From Adiantum capillus-veneris (lineage: Eukaryota; Streptophyta; Polypodiopsida; Polypodiales; Pteridaceae), in assembly GCA_014529385.2 (NCBI GenBank), contig CM043964.1, positions 134,016,420 to 134,080,419 of the forward strand: 64,000 nucleotides of DNA, given 5' to 3'. The position numbers were made by a program, and so were the translations under genes. Shown piece after piece: positions 45,404 to 56,174 of this stretch. Under the pieces are notes generated by a model. That model made no database searches. It saw nothing but the letters and a program-made list of their open reading frames with translations, and was not told the origin of the DNA. Each line of letters begins with the position of its first letter. Within the stretch, counting starts at the first letter, position 1.

Positions 45404-45760
45404 TTAATGACATACTTTCCACAAGTGGTCACTTTGTGCTAGCGGGGTGACATAAGAGGTTTTGTTAGGTATGAACTTGAATGCATTATCTTGCCCATTG
45501 GGACTTGCTTTGTATGTTCGCATCCAAGGAGCACCTAGGATGACTGCCTCATTGATATCTATATCTGTCATGACATAAAATTGATGTGGGCATTGATGGC
45601 CGTCGATAGTGATTCGCATATTGATTTGGCCCAAGCTCACAATCTTCCCTTGGTTTGCAACTTTTGTTCCATCCAATTTGTCGATAGTGGTGTATTTGTC
45701 ATCTTTTTGTATGTAGAATAATTGATGACATTGGCTCTTGCGCTTGTGTCCACAAGTATT
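45404..45760 (-). pseudogene. Gypsy C: protease-like domain downstream of integrase
   Basis: Reading from 45760 down: ILVDTSARANVIN occupies the position of the aspartic protease active site (DTSA in place of DTGA). A frame change near 45676 leads to GQINMRITIDGHQCPHQFYV and NEAVILGAPWMRTYKA, the hydrophobic-ILGxPWM end of a retropepsin. It follows an integrase C-terminal domain on the same strand, the same order as in elements A and D. It is degraded. Confidence 0.65.
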
Positions 45761-46120
45761 TAATCTTCCATAGACCTTATATCTTCACAAAAATTGATCT
45801 TAAGTGCTCCTTCTATTGATCCATCTGCAAATTGTTTCTTTGCTCTTTGCGCTTTAAAATCCTCATCTTTGCTTCTCTTGAGCCTTTGCTTTATTATCCT
45901 TGGCTTGTTTCTTTCTTTCCACAGCTTTGTTAGTTGCAAATGGTATTTGTTTAACATGCAACCACTGATCCAATTGGGCATCTCTTCTCCCTCTAATATA
46001 GCAAACTTTATGGCTCCACTAGGTGATGTATCATGAATCACAAATGGGTCATTACCTCGCTTCTTTAATTTCTTGGAGCGTTGTGTAGACTAATACAGAG
46101 TCTCCCCTTTTGAACTCCTT
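45761..46120 (-). pseudogene. Gypsy C: integrase C-terminal domain
   Basis: Upstream of 46041 the translation reads NKEFKRGDSVLV, then (after stops) GNDPFVIHDTSPSGAIKFAI. Then LEGEEMPNWISGCMLNKYHL, closely similar to element D near 52.4 kb, and a basic coiled segment KPRIIKQRLKRSKDEDFKAQ. Nothing of the integrase core remains; sequence identity to D stops near 46120. Confidence 0.7.
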
Positions 46121-46488
46121 ATTAATCACATGTTGTTGGCAGACCGCTGTGATCGAATGGAGTAGCCTAGAGAGAACTCAAGCCAACATAAAATATGTCA
46201 ATCTGAGGACGTAGCCGACCTGACTAGTGCATGAAAACGTCGAATGCAATGTCCTAATGACAACACACTGAGAGAAAGGTGTCATTCTCAAGCTAGGAAG
46301 CATCTAAAGGGAAAATGCCTAAGTCTCCCGTGTGGCCTATCTCTCACTGTAATGGTTGTAGAGGTGTCAAATGAACTCCAAATGACATGAAACTTGAGAT
46401 TAGAGGTCTCTAGGCTATAGGCAATAGGTTCCAAACAACAAAACTTACAAAAGTCACCATCAGGTAGGTGAGAAACCGCAATTGTTGC

Positions 46489-46697
46489 CACCTCTTACCT
46501 TCACAAAAAATGATGAACAACGGGTCATTTGTCCTCTCCTAAGTCTTACTTACCTTTGTCCATGCTTAGTTTCAGTTAAAACACCATTAAAGCACCTCTT
46601 ACCTTCACCAAAAATGATGAATGAGGGATCATTTGGCCTCTTCTAAGTCCTACTTACCTCTATCCATGCTTAGTTTCACTTAAAACACCATTAACAA
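46489..46697. repeat. 104-bp tandem duplication
   Basis: cacctcttaccttcac.aaaaatgatgaa begins at 46489 and again at 46593. Both units end with gcttagtttca.ttaaaacaccatta. Confidence 0.9.
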
Positions 46698-46986
46698 CTC
46701 AGAATGAGCAAATAAACACACAAGGCAACCTAGAGCTAAAACTGCTTGTTGCGTTGCACACACTCAAACATAGCACATTAGACATTTACACAATGCCAAG
46801 AATGAGAGGAAGCAACACATGAAGTTTCATTACCAATGCTTACCCATACAAAGAGTAGTGAGCGCGCAAGTGTAGGCGTGCTCTTCACTGTGTAAGCTCA
46901 ATAGTTCTCTCCCTTTTGATTACAAACTTTTGGCTTATATAGCCAGGGTTAAAAATTCGGTCTTTGGCTAGAAAGGGATAATTATT

Positions 46987-47400
46987 ACAAAAATGTAGTG
47001 GACTAGGATATCTAGTCTCTCATTAAATACAAAGTTGTTATGATACGATCATTAAATACAAAGTTGTTATGATACAATCAAATTCTTCCATGTTCATGTG
47101 AATAACATTACTGACTTAGGCAAAAAATGAATGACTTAGTGGATGAATTTTCGTAGACCCGTCATAACTGGCATGAATGAGTCCCTTAATTCAACACTCC
47201 CCCCTCTCGGCTTCTTGTTACAAAAATGTAGTGGACTAGGATATCTAGTCTCTCATTAAATACAAAGTTTTTATGATACAATCAAATTCTTCCATGTTCA
47301 TGTGAATAACATTACCGACTTAGGCGAAAAATGAATGACTTAGTGGATGAATTTTCGTAGACCCGTCAGAACTGGCATGAATGAGTCCCTTAATTCAACA
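46987..47400. repeat. 233-bp tandem duplication with an internal 32-bp repeat
   Basis: acaaaaatgtagtggactag starts at 46987 and at 47220. In the first copy cattaaatacaaagttgtta is itself doubled; the second copy has it once. Both copies end near cttaattcaaca.tccccc. Confidence 0.9.
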
Positions 47401-48350
47401 ATCCCCCCTCTTGGCTTCATGTTGTCCCTAACAAGAATTTACTCTTTGCACAAGGGCTTTCTTTGTTCTGTTCATCCACGTATTGTTGGAAGGCCAGCAT
47501 CATTTGCTACACCTGATCCTCCGCCGACCCTCATAAGATGTGTGGTCCAACTTTCTTTAAGGTTGCTAAAGGTTGAGAGTCTCATTGTGCTAATATCTGC
47601 ATTTGCATATCCTTGAGGTTTCACCGGTTATCCTCTCGGCAACTTGGTGATCTCAACCAATGTATTCGGGGTTATTTCTACTGTCGTCTTTCCCCCTTGG
47701 TATTTGTTAGCGTAGTTGTCACTTTATCTTCATCTACCATTTGTAGTGTCGTGATTAACTCATGGGATCATCTGTAGTTTGCTTAGACTATGGGCTCTGC
47801 AAGGAAGTCCTCGACTTCTATTCTTGTCATAGCCTTGCCTTCATTTTGTGGTGCGTACACAATGGTGTTGAAGTCTTAGGCATTTGAGGTGCCTCCCATA
47901 TTCTTCCATATTCATCCTTCTAGACACTATTGAACACTCTGAGGCCATGTTGCTGCTCGATGGATTTGTTAGCAAAACATGCCCTTGAAACAGAGATGTT
48001 CTACATATCCACTTGGTAAGTGTCTTTCTCTTCTAGTTTATATATGCTTGAATGTCTCATCTTCTTAGGAGTGCTTGAACCTGCATGTCAAAAGAAAAAT
48101 CTCACTGTTTAGTGCAGGACTTTGAGTTAAGGTAAGTCTAGTTAGGGTCAATTTTGCCCTCTTAGTTACTTATGTACCCAATGAGCCTTTCAAGTGTCAT
48201 TATTTGTTAGTCTGGTAGCATCCTTGGTTGCAATCACTGCCAATTTACACCCGACAGGTTGTGTGAACCCGTATCTGGCTTCTTCTCATCTATCTGGTTC
48301 TATGGACTACCTACTTGATATGTTTTTGAGCGCAATCGGTGCTTCTGTTT
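47401..48350. other. No gene recognised
   Basis: Plus-strand ORFs lack motifs. The region may be LTR or spacer of an old element. Confidence 0.35.
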
Positions 48351-48359
48351 TCCAAAATA

Positions 48360-50330
48360 GGTCTCATGGTAGCAACCATGGTAGGTGACATATGTGTCCA
48401 AACTGGGCAAGAGTGATACCGTCTGGTTTCTCTGGTTATGTACTTTGCAATCATGGCTTGTATAGTTGGTTAACTATTATGATCCATTCTTAGGGTTTTC
48501 CTTTGCTAGTGAACCTTTTGCACTATTTGTTTGACTTATGGCCTTTTGTTCAGCTTCCAGCTCCTCTTGAAGCTTCCTAGGACCTCTTTTGAGCTTTCTG
48601 AAGGTCACATCCTAGACTTGGCTATCAAGGTTATATGCTAGGACGTTGTTTGGAAACACACACACACAAAAATGCACATTTTATTTTTAGTTGAATACTT
48701 TGAAGAATTTTGCCATATTTCTAGCTTTTCTAGCTCTCCATAAGAGTTGGTAAGCTTTGGGGAACCAAATGCTCGACTTCTCTTTGGTCTCGTCCAAGTT
48801 ATGGCCATTTTCAACCTTTCAAACTTGGAATTCTCTTCCCCTTCGATTTTCTGGTGGATCAAGGTCCTGTTGGAGTCAAGTGTACACTGCAAGGGTGGAT
48901 CTAACCTACTGGAGCTAGGGTATCACTTTTTTTTTCCAGATTTGACATGTGGGGCAGCAACCATTGTAGCGTCCATATGTGTCATTTTGGACCAAAATTT
49001 CTTGCGTGGCTTCCTCATGACTTTGTGTACTTGTTGGTGCCATGCCTCCATCATATAAACCTATATTGTGCTTTATTTTCAAATGTTTTTCTTGCAGATG
49101 ATTGGCACTTGGTTTTTGTGGAGTGGAAGTGTCCATTCTTTGTCTACATAGAATTTTTGGACTCCCTAGAGGCTGTCATTACATTGACCTTCTTAGATTC
49201 CCTAAAACCCTCATGAGGAAACAACCACAATAGCTGCCATCTATATCTAATCCACATGAAACTAGTCTCTTTTGATTCCTCTTTATGTGTCAACCCTTCT
49301 TATGCTATGTACCATCTTTGTGAGTTGGGTCTTGGTCCTTTACCTATTTTTTTCCTTTTTTTGAAGGCTCTTGGCTTGGTTTTCTGATCCACTCTTGTCC
49401 CATGAAGGAATTCTTGTCCGTGGGATTAAGATCTAGTCGATCGTGACTTGTTTGGTGAAAAACGCGCAAAAAATGCACATTTTTCTTATCTTGAATTCTT
49501 GCCATCTTTTTGCATGATTTTTTGTCACAATAGGTGTCATTAAGGGTGTTGGGGCTTTTTGTGTCAAAATTTATGACTATGCACTATTCTTTGCCAATTT
49601 ACGGCCCTTTTCAAACCTTTTAGATTGATCTACCCCAAACCTTTCTTTGTGTGAGGATCTGGTGGTTAGTTTCACTATGGTTTGCACTTGGGGACTTGTT
49701 TTGGCTAGGGGAAACAATTAGAGACTTTTTGTGCTAGTTTGGGGTGGGGTTGCAGCACTTGCAGTAGCTGTCATATGTGTCTTTTTTTTAATGAAATTTT
49801 ATGGGTGCATTCCCCATGGATTGGTGATCCTTTTGTGGCTATGCACCTGCTATATGGACCTAAAGATGGTCAATGGATTTGGTTTTTGCTGGCTATGACA
49901 CTTTTACCCGTCTTGAAGGGTTTGGTGGTCCATTTTGGATTGGGTTGGCATCCCTGGGTTCCTTTTGAGGTGATGCACCTGTGGATTCCAGTTATGCTTG
50001 ATTTTGGCCTAGGTGGCAACAACTGCGGTAGCTGACACCAGGCAGCTAGACCTAATTGGATGGTATTTGTGTAATCCTTACTCCCTCTTGGTCATTTTGA
50101 TGCTATGCATGTTTATTTTGATTGTCCCATGTGGTGGTAGTGACTCTATCTCTAATTGCGGTGTCTAGGCCCCGATCTTTCCATGTGATGATTGTGTTAG
50201 TGTTTTGCATATATAGGCATGCTCTAGATAGGATTAGAGACTCATTGCTAGCTCCGCTCGCCATGGTGACCATTGTGTCATGCATACAGAAGCTTGAAAG
50301 TCGGCTCGCTTGTAGGTCTTCTCTCTCTCC
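48360..50330. repeat. Degenerate array of diverged repeats
   Basis: A block of the type gcagcaaccattgtagc + tccatatgtgtc occurs in variant form near 48370, 48953, 49229, 49748 and 50012. A second shared block, aaaatgcacatttt..tta.ttgaat, is found near 48668 and 49473. Units are about 260-590 bp apart and strongly diverged. ORFs on both strands are not conserved. Confidence 0.5.
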
Positions 50331-51110
50331 GGTAGGGCTCTAGTAGGCAAATGAGTTAAGCTTCCCCCTATGTTAGTATATGTGCCTAGTGCTCTCAGAA
50401 CCCGACTTTGGCTTTTGATCCCATCTCCTTTGTTGCACTCTGTATACTTCCATTGGATCTTCAATTTCTACATTTGGACTACGTATACCCCCAATACGTC
50501 AGGTTATCTTTTGGGCCACTGGCATATTTAGGTCGAAATTTGATATCTTTATTTTACTTCCAAACTTTTTTTGGGAGTTCTTCATGGTATTCAGATTTTG
50601 CATTGCTTCTCTGGATTTTTTATTAGATTATAAAAAAGAAAATACTAAAAAGGTACTTAAAAAATCACGATAAATCCAAAATTTAGCAAAACAAAGCAAA
50701 AAATTGTCCCAAAATTACTCACAAATCAGGTACTAATTCTTGATCAAGAAAATAAGCTTTTCGCTATATACAAAACATTTAGGCCATAATTGGATTATTT
50801 TTTGTGCTTTTTCTCAATTTTTGACCATAGGTGACCATATAATTAGAAAAAATACAAAAATCTTACACGTAGGGAGTATATACAAGAGTATTGGGTTACT
50901 TTTGGCCCTGACAGACCTGATCCCTCTTTAAGTACTTGCGAACATTACTTATTATTTGTTGAAAAATCAAATCGCAATAAGGTTAAACCATTGTAAGACA
51001 ATGCCCGTTAATATGTACAAATTTGTAAATCCATTTTGCCATGGTTTCGTATGCCTCTCCCCTCCCATGTCGGAGTCCTCCGTGATGAACTGGAAATTAT
51101 GGGTACAAGG
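50331..51110. other. AT-rich, nothing recognised
   Basis: Short ORFs with no motifs. Confidence 0.35.
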
Positions 51111-51119
51111 TGGGTGGAG

Positions 51120-51720
51120 CAATATTTCTTGGCCCATATAACTTTTGTTGTAGGAGTGCAACACGAGCTTTCATAGGCATTTGGAAAAATTCAAATGGGC
51201 TGGCTCTGTCAATAACTTGCTTGGGATTCTTTTCCTTACCCATCATATGGTTTTGATGTTTGCTTTGTGGTGTTTCCGTTGGGATCCATATCCAAGGCTG
51301 ATTTCTTTGTGCTTGACATAACTCTTTGGGTACCCATATTTTCTTCGTTGACTTGGTTGGTTGTTGAGTTGCTAAGTGGTGCTTTGTTTGTTGGTTTGGC
51401 CTCTTAGAGAGTTTTGAGACAATGCGCTTAGGTATCCAAATAAGCTCCTGTGTTTTTTTGAGCTTGAACTAACTCCTTTGGTACCTATACTTTTATGATA
51501 GAATCATGAGCGGGCCGTATGGGTGTTTGAGGCGGTACCTGAGTTTGTAGCAACTTGACCCATACCTGCTATGTTCAGAGCTGGTCCTTGGGTATCCATA
51601 TTTCTCTTTTATTGTGTGTTTGTCTCTTCTGATCTTTTGTCGTTTTTGATGTGGGTGAGGTTGATGCCACCTTTTTTTGAAGTGTTAAGAATCCACTACA
51701 TGATGCTTCCTGTATACAAG
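51120..51720 (-). pseudogene. Gypsy D: C-terminal tail with repeated W[VI]P[KT] motifs
   Basis: Minus-strand translation contains KREIWIPK (about 51590), a decayed V*VPK (51485), ELIWIPKR (51435), KKIWVPKE (51330) and QPWIWIPT (51285). Spacing is about 50 or 100 bp, as if units of about 52 bp had lost members. It lies downstream of the second protease-like domain of D. Stops interrupt it. Similar motifs occur in element C. Function unknown. Confidence 0.5.
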
Positions 51721-51773
51721 AGTTGTTTACCCTTTTTAGTGGTGTTTTTTGTTGTTGGCTTTGTTCCTGTTAC

Positions 51774-52330
51774 TTAAGTTAATGGAACCATTTGATTCTC
51801 ATTTTCATTCTGAATCCACACCAGAGAGGACTTCCAATCTATCTGAACATTGTACTTCCTTTGCCATGGCTGTCCCAACAATAATTGGTGTTGATCTTGC
51901 TGATCTTCTACCACATAAAATTTGTGTGGGTAGACATATTGATTGATTTGAACAAATAAGGTTACCCACCCTAGTGCTTCGATTTGGTGGTGGTTAAAGC
52001 TCTTCATTTCTTGTTGTATCATTTGAAGCTTTGCTCCTTGACCAAGCTGTGTATATAAGATGAGGAAAATGACATTTCCTTGAGCTCTTATATCGAGTAG
52101 AGTGGTGGTTTCTACTTGATTGTTTCCGATCTTGACCTTGATCACTGGATCCACCCTATCTTCTTTAAATTCATTTATGAAAATAGCATTGATCTGCAAT
52201 GGTCTCTCATGTTGTTACTGTTGTCATAGGAGCAAATCTTTGTTTAGCCATTTGTTCTTTAGCCTCTACTTGTGCTTCTTCAACAACTCGTTGTCTTTTT
52301 GTTTTTCATTGTTTTTCTCTATGAATCTAA
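51774..52330 (-). pseudogene. Gypsy D: protease-like domain downstream of integrase
   Basis: The frame 52199-51774 encodes DPVIKVKIGNNQVETTTLLD, where LLDIRAQGNVIF sits at the active-site position (DIRA for DTGA). It continues with EALGWVTLFVQINQYVYPHK, FYVVEDQQ, QLLLGQPWQRKYNVQIDW, a clear retropepsin-like C-terminal half. Residues before it (52200-52330) form a Lys/Gln/Glu-rich segment, as in A. D also has a separate protease upstream of RT (55.7-56.0 kb). With the changed active site this copy is probably not catalytic. Confidence 0.7.
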
Positions 52331-52333
52331 TGT

Positions 52334-53292
52334 AGCATTTCTTGGGTTAGTGGCATGTAATACTTTTAAGCTTGCATCCACTAATCTAGTTAGGCATTTC
52401 TTCTCCTTCTAATGTTGCAAGCTTGATAGCCCCATTTGGTGATAGATCTTTGACCACAAAGGGTCCCATCCCTTGTTTTTTGAGTTTCTTAGCATGTTGT
52501 TTTAGAGTTTACACCAAGACAAAGTCCCTTGTTTTGAACTCTTTTGACTGCACATGCTTATTGAAGAACTCTTTTTGTTGATGTTTCTTAGCATAGATAG
52601 ATGCTACCGCTTGAAGAAGTAGGTCGCCTAGCTTTTCTCAGTCCTCTAATCTTGACAACAACTTATGATCTGCCCACTCTACTCTCAAGGCTGGGATAAA
52701 GAATTCAATGAGCAATATGGCATTAAGTCCAAACACCATATTAAAAGATGTTGTTCCAATGGTTATCTTATAGGCCACTCTATATGCCCATAAACTAGAA
52801 TGTAACTTTTGGTCCCAATCCGTTGGTGAATCTGCCACAATTTTTGTCAACACTCTGCAAAGTGTTTTATAAGTAGCTTCAACCTGACCATTGACTTGTG
52901 AGTGATATGGGGCATACTTCTTTTGAATAATCATGATTTCTCAAGAAGATTTTCAATAACTTCATCTATAAAATGTGTGCCTCTATCAATGACAATTTCT
53001 ATGGATATTCCATATCTTACAAAGACATTTTCATATAGAAACTGTGTAGTGATTCTGACATCTACTTTTTGTGTGGCTTTTGTTTCAGCCCATTTTGTGA
53101 GATAGTCAGTGGCAACAATGATATATTGGGCATGATATGTGGTGAGATTGGTCCCACGAAATCTAATCCCCACTTAGAAAATTCCCTTGCTCTCATCATA
53201 GGCCGTAATAGCATCTCATCTCTTTTTATAGGTGCTTTGGTGCGTTGACAATCTTCACACCATTTAACATATTCTTCTACATCCATGTGCAA
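52334..53292 (-). pseudogene. Gypsy D: integrase
   Basis: From high to low: finger remnant VKWCEDCQRTKAPIKRDEML, then FSKWGLDFVGPISPHI (Asp 1), a frame change near 53110, YLTKWAETKATQKVDVR, YGISIEIVIDRGTHF (second Asp), KYAPYHSQVNGQVEATYKTL (Glu), LWAYRVAYKITIG. The C-terminal domain near 52380-52470 reads GMGPFVVKDLSPNGAIKLAT and LEGEEMPN. Several stops. It is closest to element C and related to A. Confidence 0.8.
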
Positions 53293-53933
53293 TGTTGGCC
53301 ACCATATTATAGCAGTTATAAGAAGATGTTATTTTCCTTCTCTTTGGAGAAATGGCCTCCACTAATTCCTCCAGGTGCTTGCTCTAGGATAGGCAAATAT
53401 TCATTTTTTGTTGCACATATTTTGAGTTGGTTGTCCTTCCCTCTTTTGTGAAGCTGCTTTTCAATTAAGGTGAATTCTCTAGCTTCTAATTCAATGGCTC
53501 TTTGTCTTGCTCACATTACATTTTCAGGGAGTGTCCTTGTTGTTAGGTAATCAACCATATATTGACTCCATTAAGGTGAAACTACTATCTAAAACAATGT
53601 GGAATATTCCACAAGTCGATTGTTCCTACACGTAGCACAATTCATGACATATTTTTGTACATCAGCATGCATATCTGACCAACAGACACCAAGTTGCTTT
53701 AAACGTTGGTGTGTCTTTTTTTTGGGAACAATGGAAGGTTATGTCCTGTACATGGGCTTCCATGAGATAACATTCATATTTGTTTGGACTTATGCATAAT
53801 TGCAATATTGTGTCTAGACCTAGATGGCACAAGCGTCTGTCTATAGGTTGAAAGCTTTTGGCTTGCCTGATTCTTTGTTGCTTAAGATCCTATTTTGTCC
53901 TATCAAATGAGCCTCCGTAGGTCAAAAGTGTGA

Positions 53934-55180
53934 CTATCTCTTGAGACCATTTGGGAAAAACATCTCAATGTTGAAGAGGTATGCTTCCGACATGTTGTCA
54001 TCTACCCCTTCGTGTGCTTCTCTGTTTGGTAACCTAGAGAGGTGATCCGCTCTAAGGTATGTTTTGCACTTCTTAAACACTACCGTAAAATCAAACTCTA
54101 GCAATATGATGAACCAACAAACTATTCTCCCCATATTACAAGGTTTGTTGACTAGATACAAGAGGGCTTGATGGTCTGTGAAGAAAAAAAATTTGTTGGC
54201 CAAAAGATAATGCCTAAATTTCTTTATGGCATATATCATACCTAACCCTTCTTGTTATGTGGTTGTGCACTTCTTTTCTGTGCTGTTCAATTGTCTACTA
54301 GCATAGCAGACTGGAAAATCCATTGTACCTTCTCCTGGTTGAGCCAAGATACAACCTATTGCAAATGCAGCGGCATCAAATGTGAACATGGAATATATTA
54401 CCCAATATGGTGCTTTAAGTATTGGTGCTGATATAACCGTATCCCTAAGTTTCTTGAATGAGTCTTCACACTCTCTAGACCAATCAAAGACAACTATAAA
54501 CTGATACAAGGGTTGTGTAATAACTGCATACATGTATATGAACCATCGATAGTATCCACAGTGTCCCATGAAGGATTGTACTTGCTTGGCATTAGTTGGC
54601 CTTGGCATTTCTACAATCACCTTGATCTTGTCAAGATCCATAGATATACCATTTTCAGAGACAATATGCCCCAAGATTCTACCTTGTCTTACCATGAAGT
54701 CACATTTTTAAGGATTTAGGCAGATTCTATAAGTCTTGCATTTGTCGAATACCTTCTTGAGATGCTCAAATGTGTTCTGCCCTAAGGATAGAGTGAGCAC
54801 AAAGGTCATCCATGTATATCTCTAAGAATATCCATTCCTTGAAGGCGTGCGTCACTAGCCTTTGGAATGTGGCAGGTGCATTGGTTAAGCCAAAAGACAT
54901 CACCTTATAAGCATATATTCCACATTCCGTGGCAAATGCTGTTTTGTATTGGTCTTCTACTGCAATAGCCAATTGATTGTACCCCTGAGAATCCATCTAG
55001 AAAGGAGTAGGCTTGCTTGCCATCCACTCGATTGAGCACACGCTCTGTGATTGGTAAAGGATAATTATCCCTTATTCTTGAAGCATTCACTTTCTTGAGA
55101 TTTACACATAAATGTAATTTTCCATTTTTCTTGGGGACAACCATGCACAATCTTTTGCCCTCAAAAGCATCAAGAATTGT
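53934..55180 (-). pseudogene. Gypsy D: reverse transcriptase and RNase H
   Basis: RT: MCMVVPKKNGKLHLCVNLKK, SFLDGFSG then a shift to YNQLAIAVEDQYKTAF, VMSFGLTNAPATFQRL, catalytic EIYMDDLCAHS, GRILGHIVSENGISM, FMGHCGYYRWFI. RNase H: FTFDAAAFAIGCILAQPGEG, then after a stop MIYAIKKFRHYLLANKFFFF, TDHQALLYLVNKP and LRADHLSRLPNREAH. Breaks near 54250, 54700 and 54990. The RNase H is of the single Gypsy type as in A, with the same ADHLSR ending. Confidence 0.85.
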
Positions 55181-55212
55181 GTTTTACCTTTTACTCTTGC
55201 ATCGGATTTTCT

Positions 55213-56060
55213 CTAGCCATGTTTAAGGCTCTTTTCTCGTATAGCATTGCTGCCTTCTGGGCTTTTGATTTGGGAAGTCATAAAATTTGACATCTGCCAT
55301 GGTCTCTTCTTGATCACTAGGGTTGTTGGAGTATTCATTATCTGCATCATTATCAAATTCAAAGAGTTGTAAAACAACCCTCCCTCTTCTTTTTTGTCTT
55401 GCTTTCTCATTTTGGGTGCATTCAAGGCTTGACTCTTGCCCTCTTCCTCATTTGCATTGACCATGTAATATGGTAACACATCATAGCCATCCTTATCACA
55501 AAACTTTGTCGTGGGACCGTCTGCAACAACACACACATCCAAGGTTGCCAGGATGTATTTCCATTATAAAGGCTCTAGTGATTCCTCTAGAAAGGGTTCT
55601 AGAATGTAGGCTTTGTCTTCCAAAGTCCTTTCTAGGATACATGTTTCACGCTTTAAGCTCCCACAATATGAAGCTCTGCATATCCATAGCTGTTTGGAAT
55701 GATCTAACCATGCTGTTTGGATTGACCTAACCATGTTTGGATTTCGGATCCGGCTAATGTAGCTAAATCGAACTCTTCAACAAGAGTTCTTGTCACATCC
55801 TTGTAACTATGGTGTTTTAAGTTTATTTTGGATGCGGTCTCCATGTTTCTTAGGTAAATGTGGCCGTACCCCCAATGTTTGATGAATGGTATTCCAAGTA
55901 TGATATCAAAGTTGTTCGTCTTGCCATAATCAACAATGGCAAATATATGCTCATATTCAATTCCGCAAGAGGTGACAATCATTTTCTCTAGAAGTCCTAG
56001 GGGTTTCTCCTTATATCCAACTTCGAGTTGTAGTTTCATTCTTGTTGCTCTTAAAGCAGA
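55213..56060 (-). pseudogene. Gypsy D: canonical protease and linker
   Basis: The frame 56039-55704 has KLQLEVGYKEKPLGLLEKMI, EHIFAIVDYGKTNNFDIILG, IPFIKHWGYGHIYLRN: the flap and C-terminal half of a Gypsy protease, ending in ILGxPF. The active-site strand itself would lie just upstream and is broken. Below it a Lys/Asn-rich linker (55542-55213) leads to RT. Its place, upstream of RT, is the usual one. Confidence 0.6.
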
Positions 56061-56174
56061 TTTTCTCCATTTTTTCCATGTTTCTTTTGTAGTAATGGCT
56101 ACCCTAGTCCCTCTTCAAGAATTTCCATGGTGGTGACACCTTGAAATTCCATAGGAAGAGTCATGTTTCCATCT

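Noticed and set aside
48638-49216. ORFs with some protein-like appearance at 48.6-49.2 kb
   Set aside because: No recognisable motif, overlapping on both strands, and located in a diverged repeat array.
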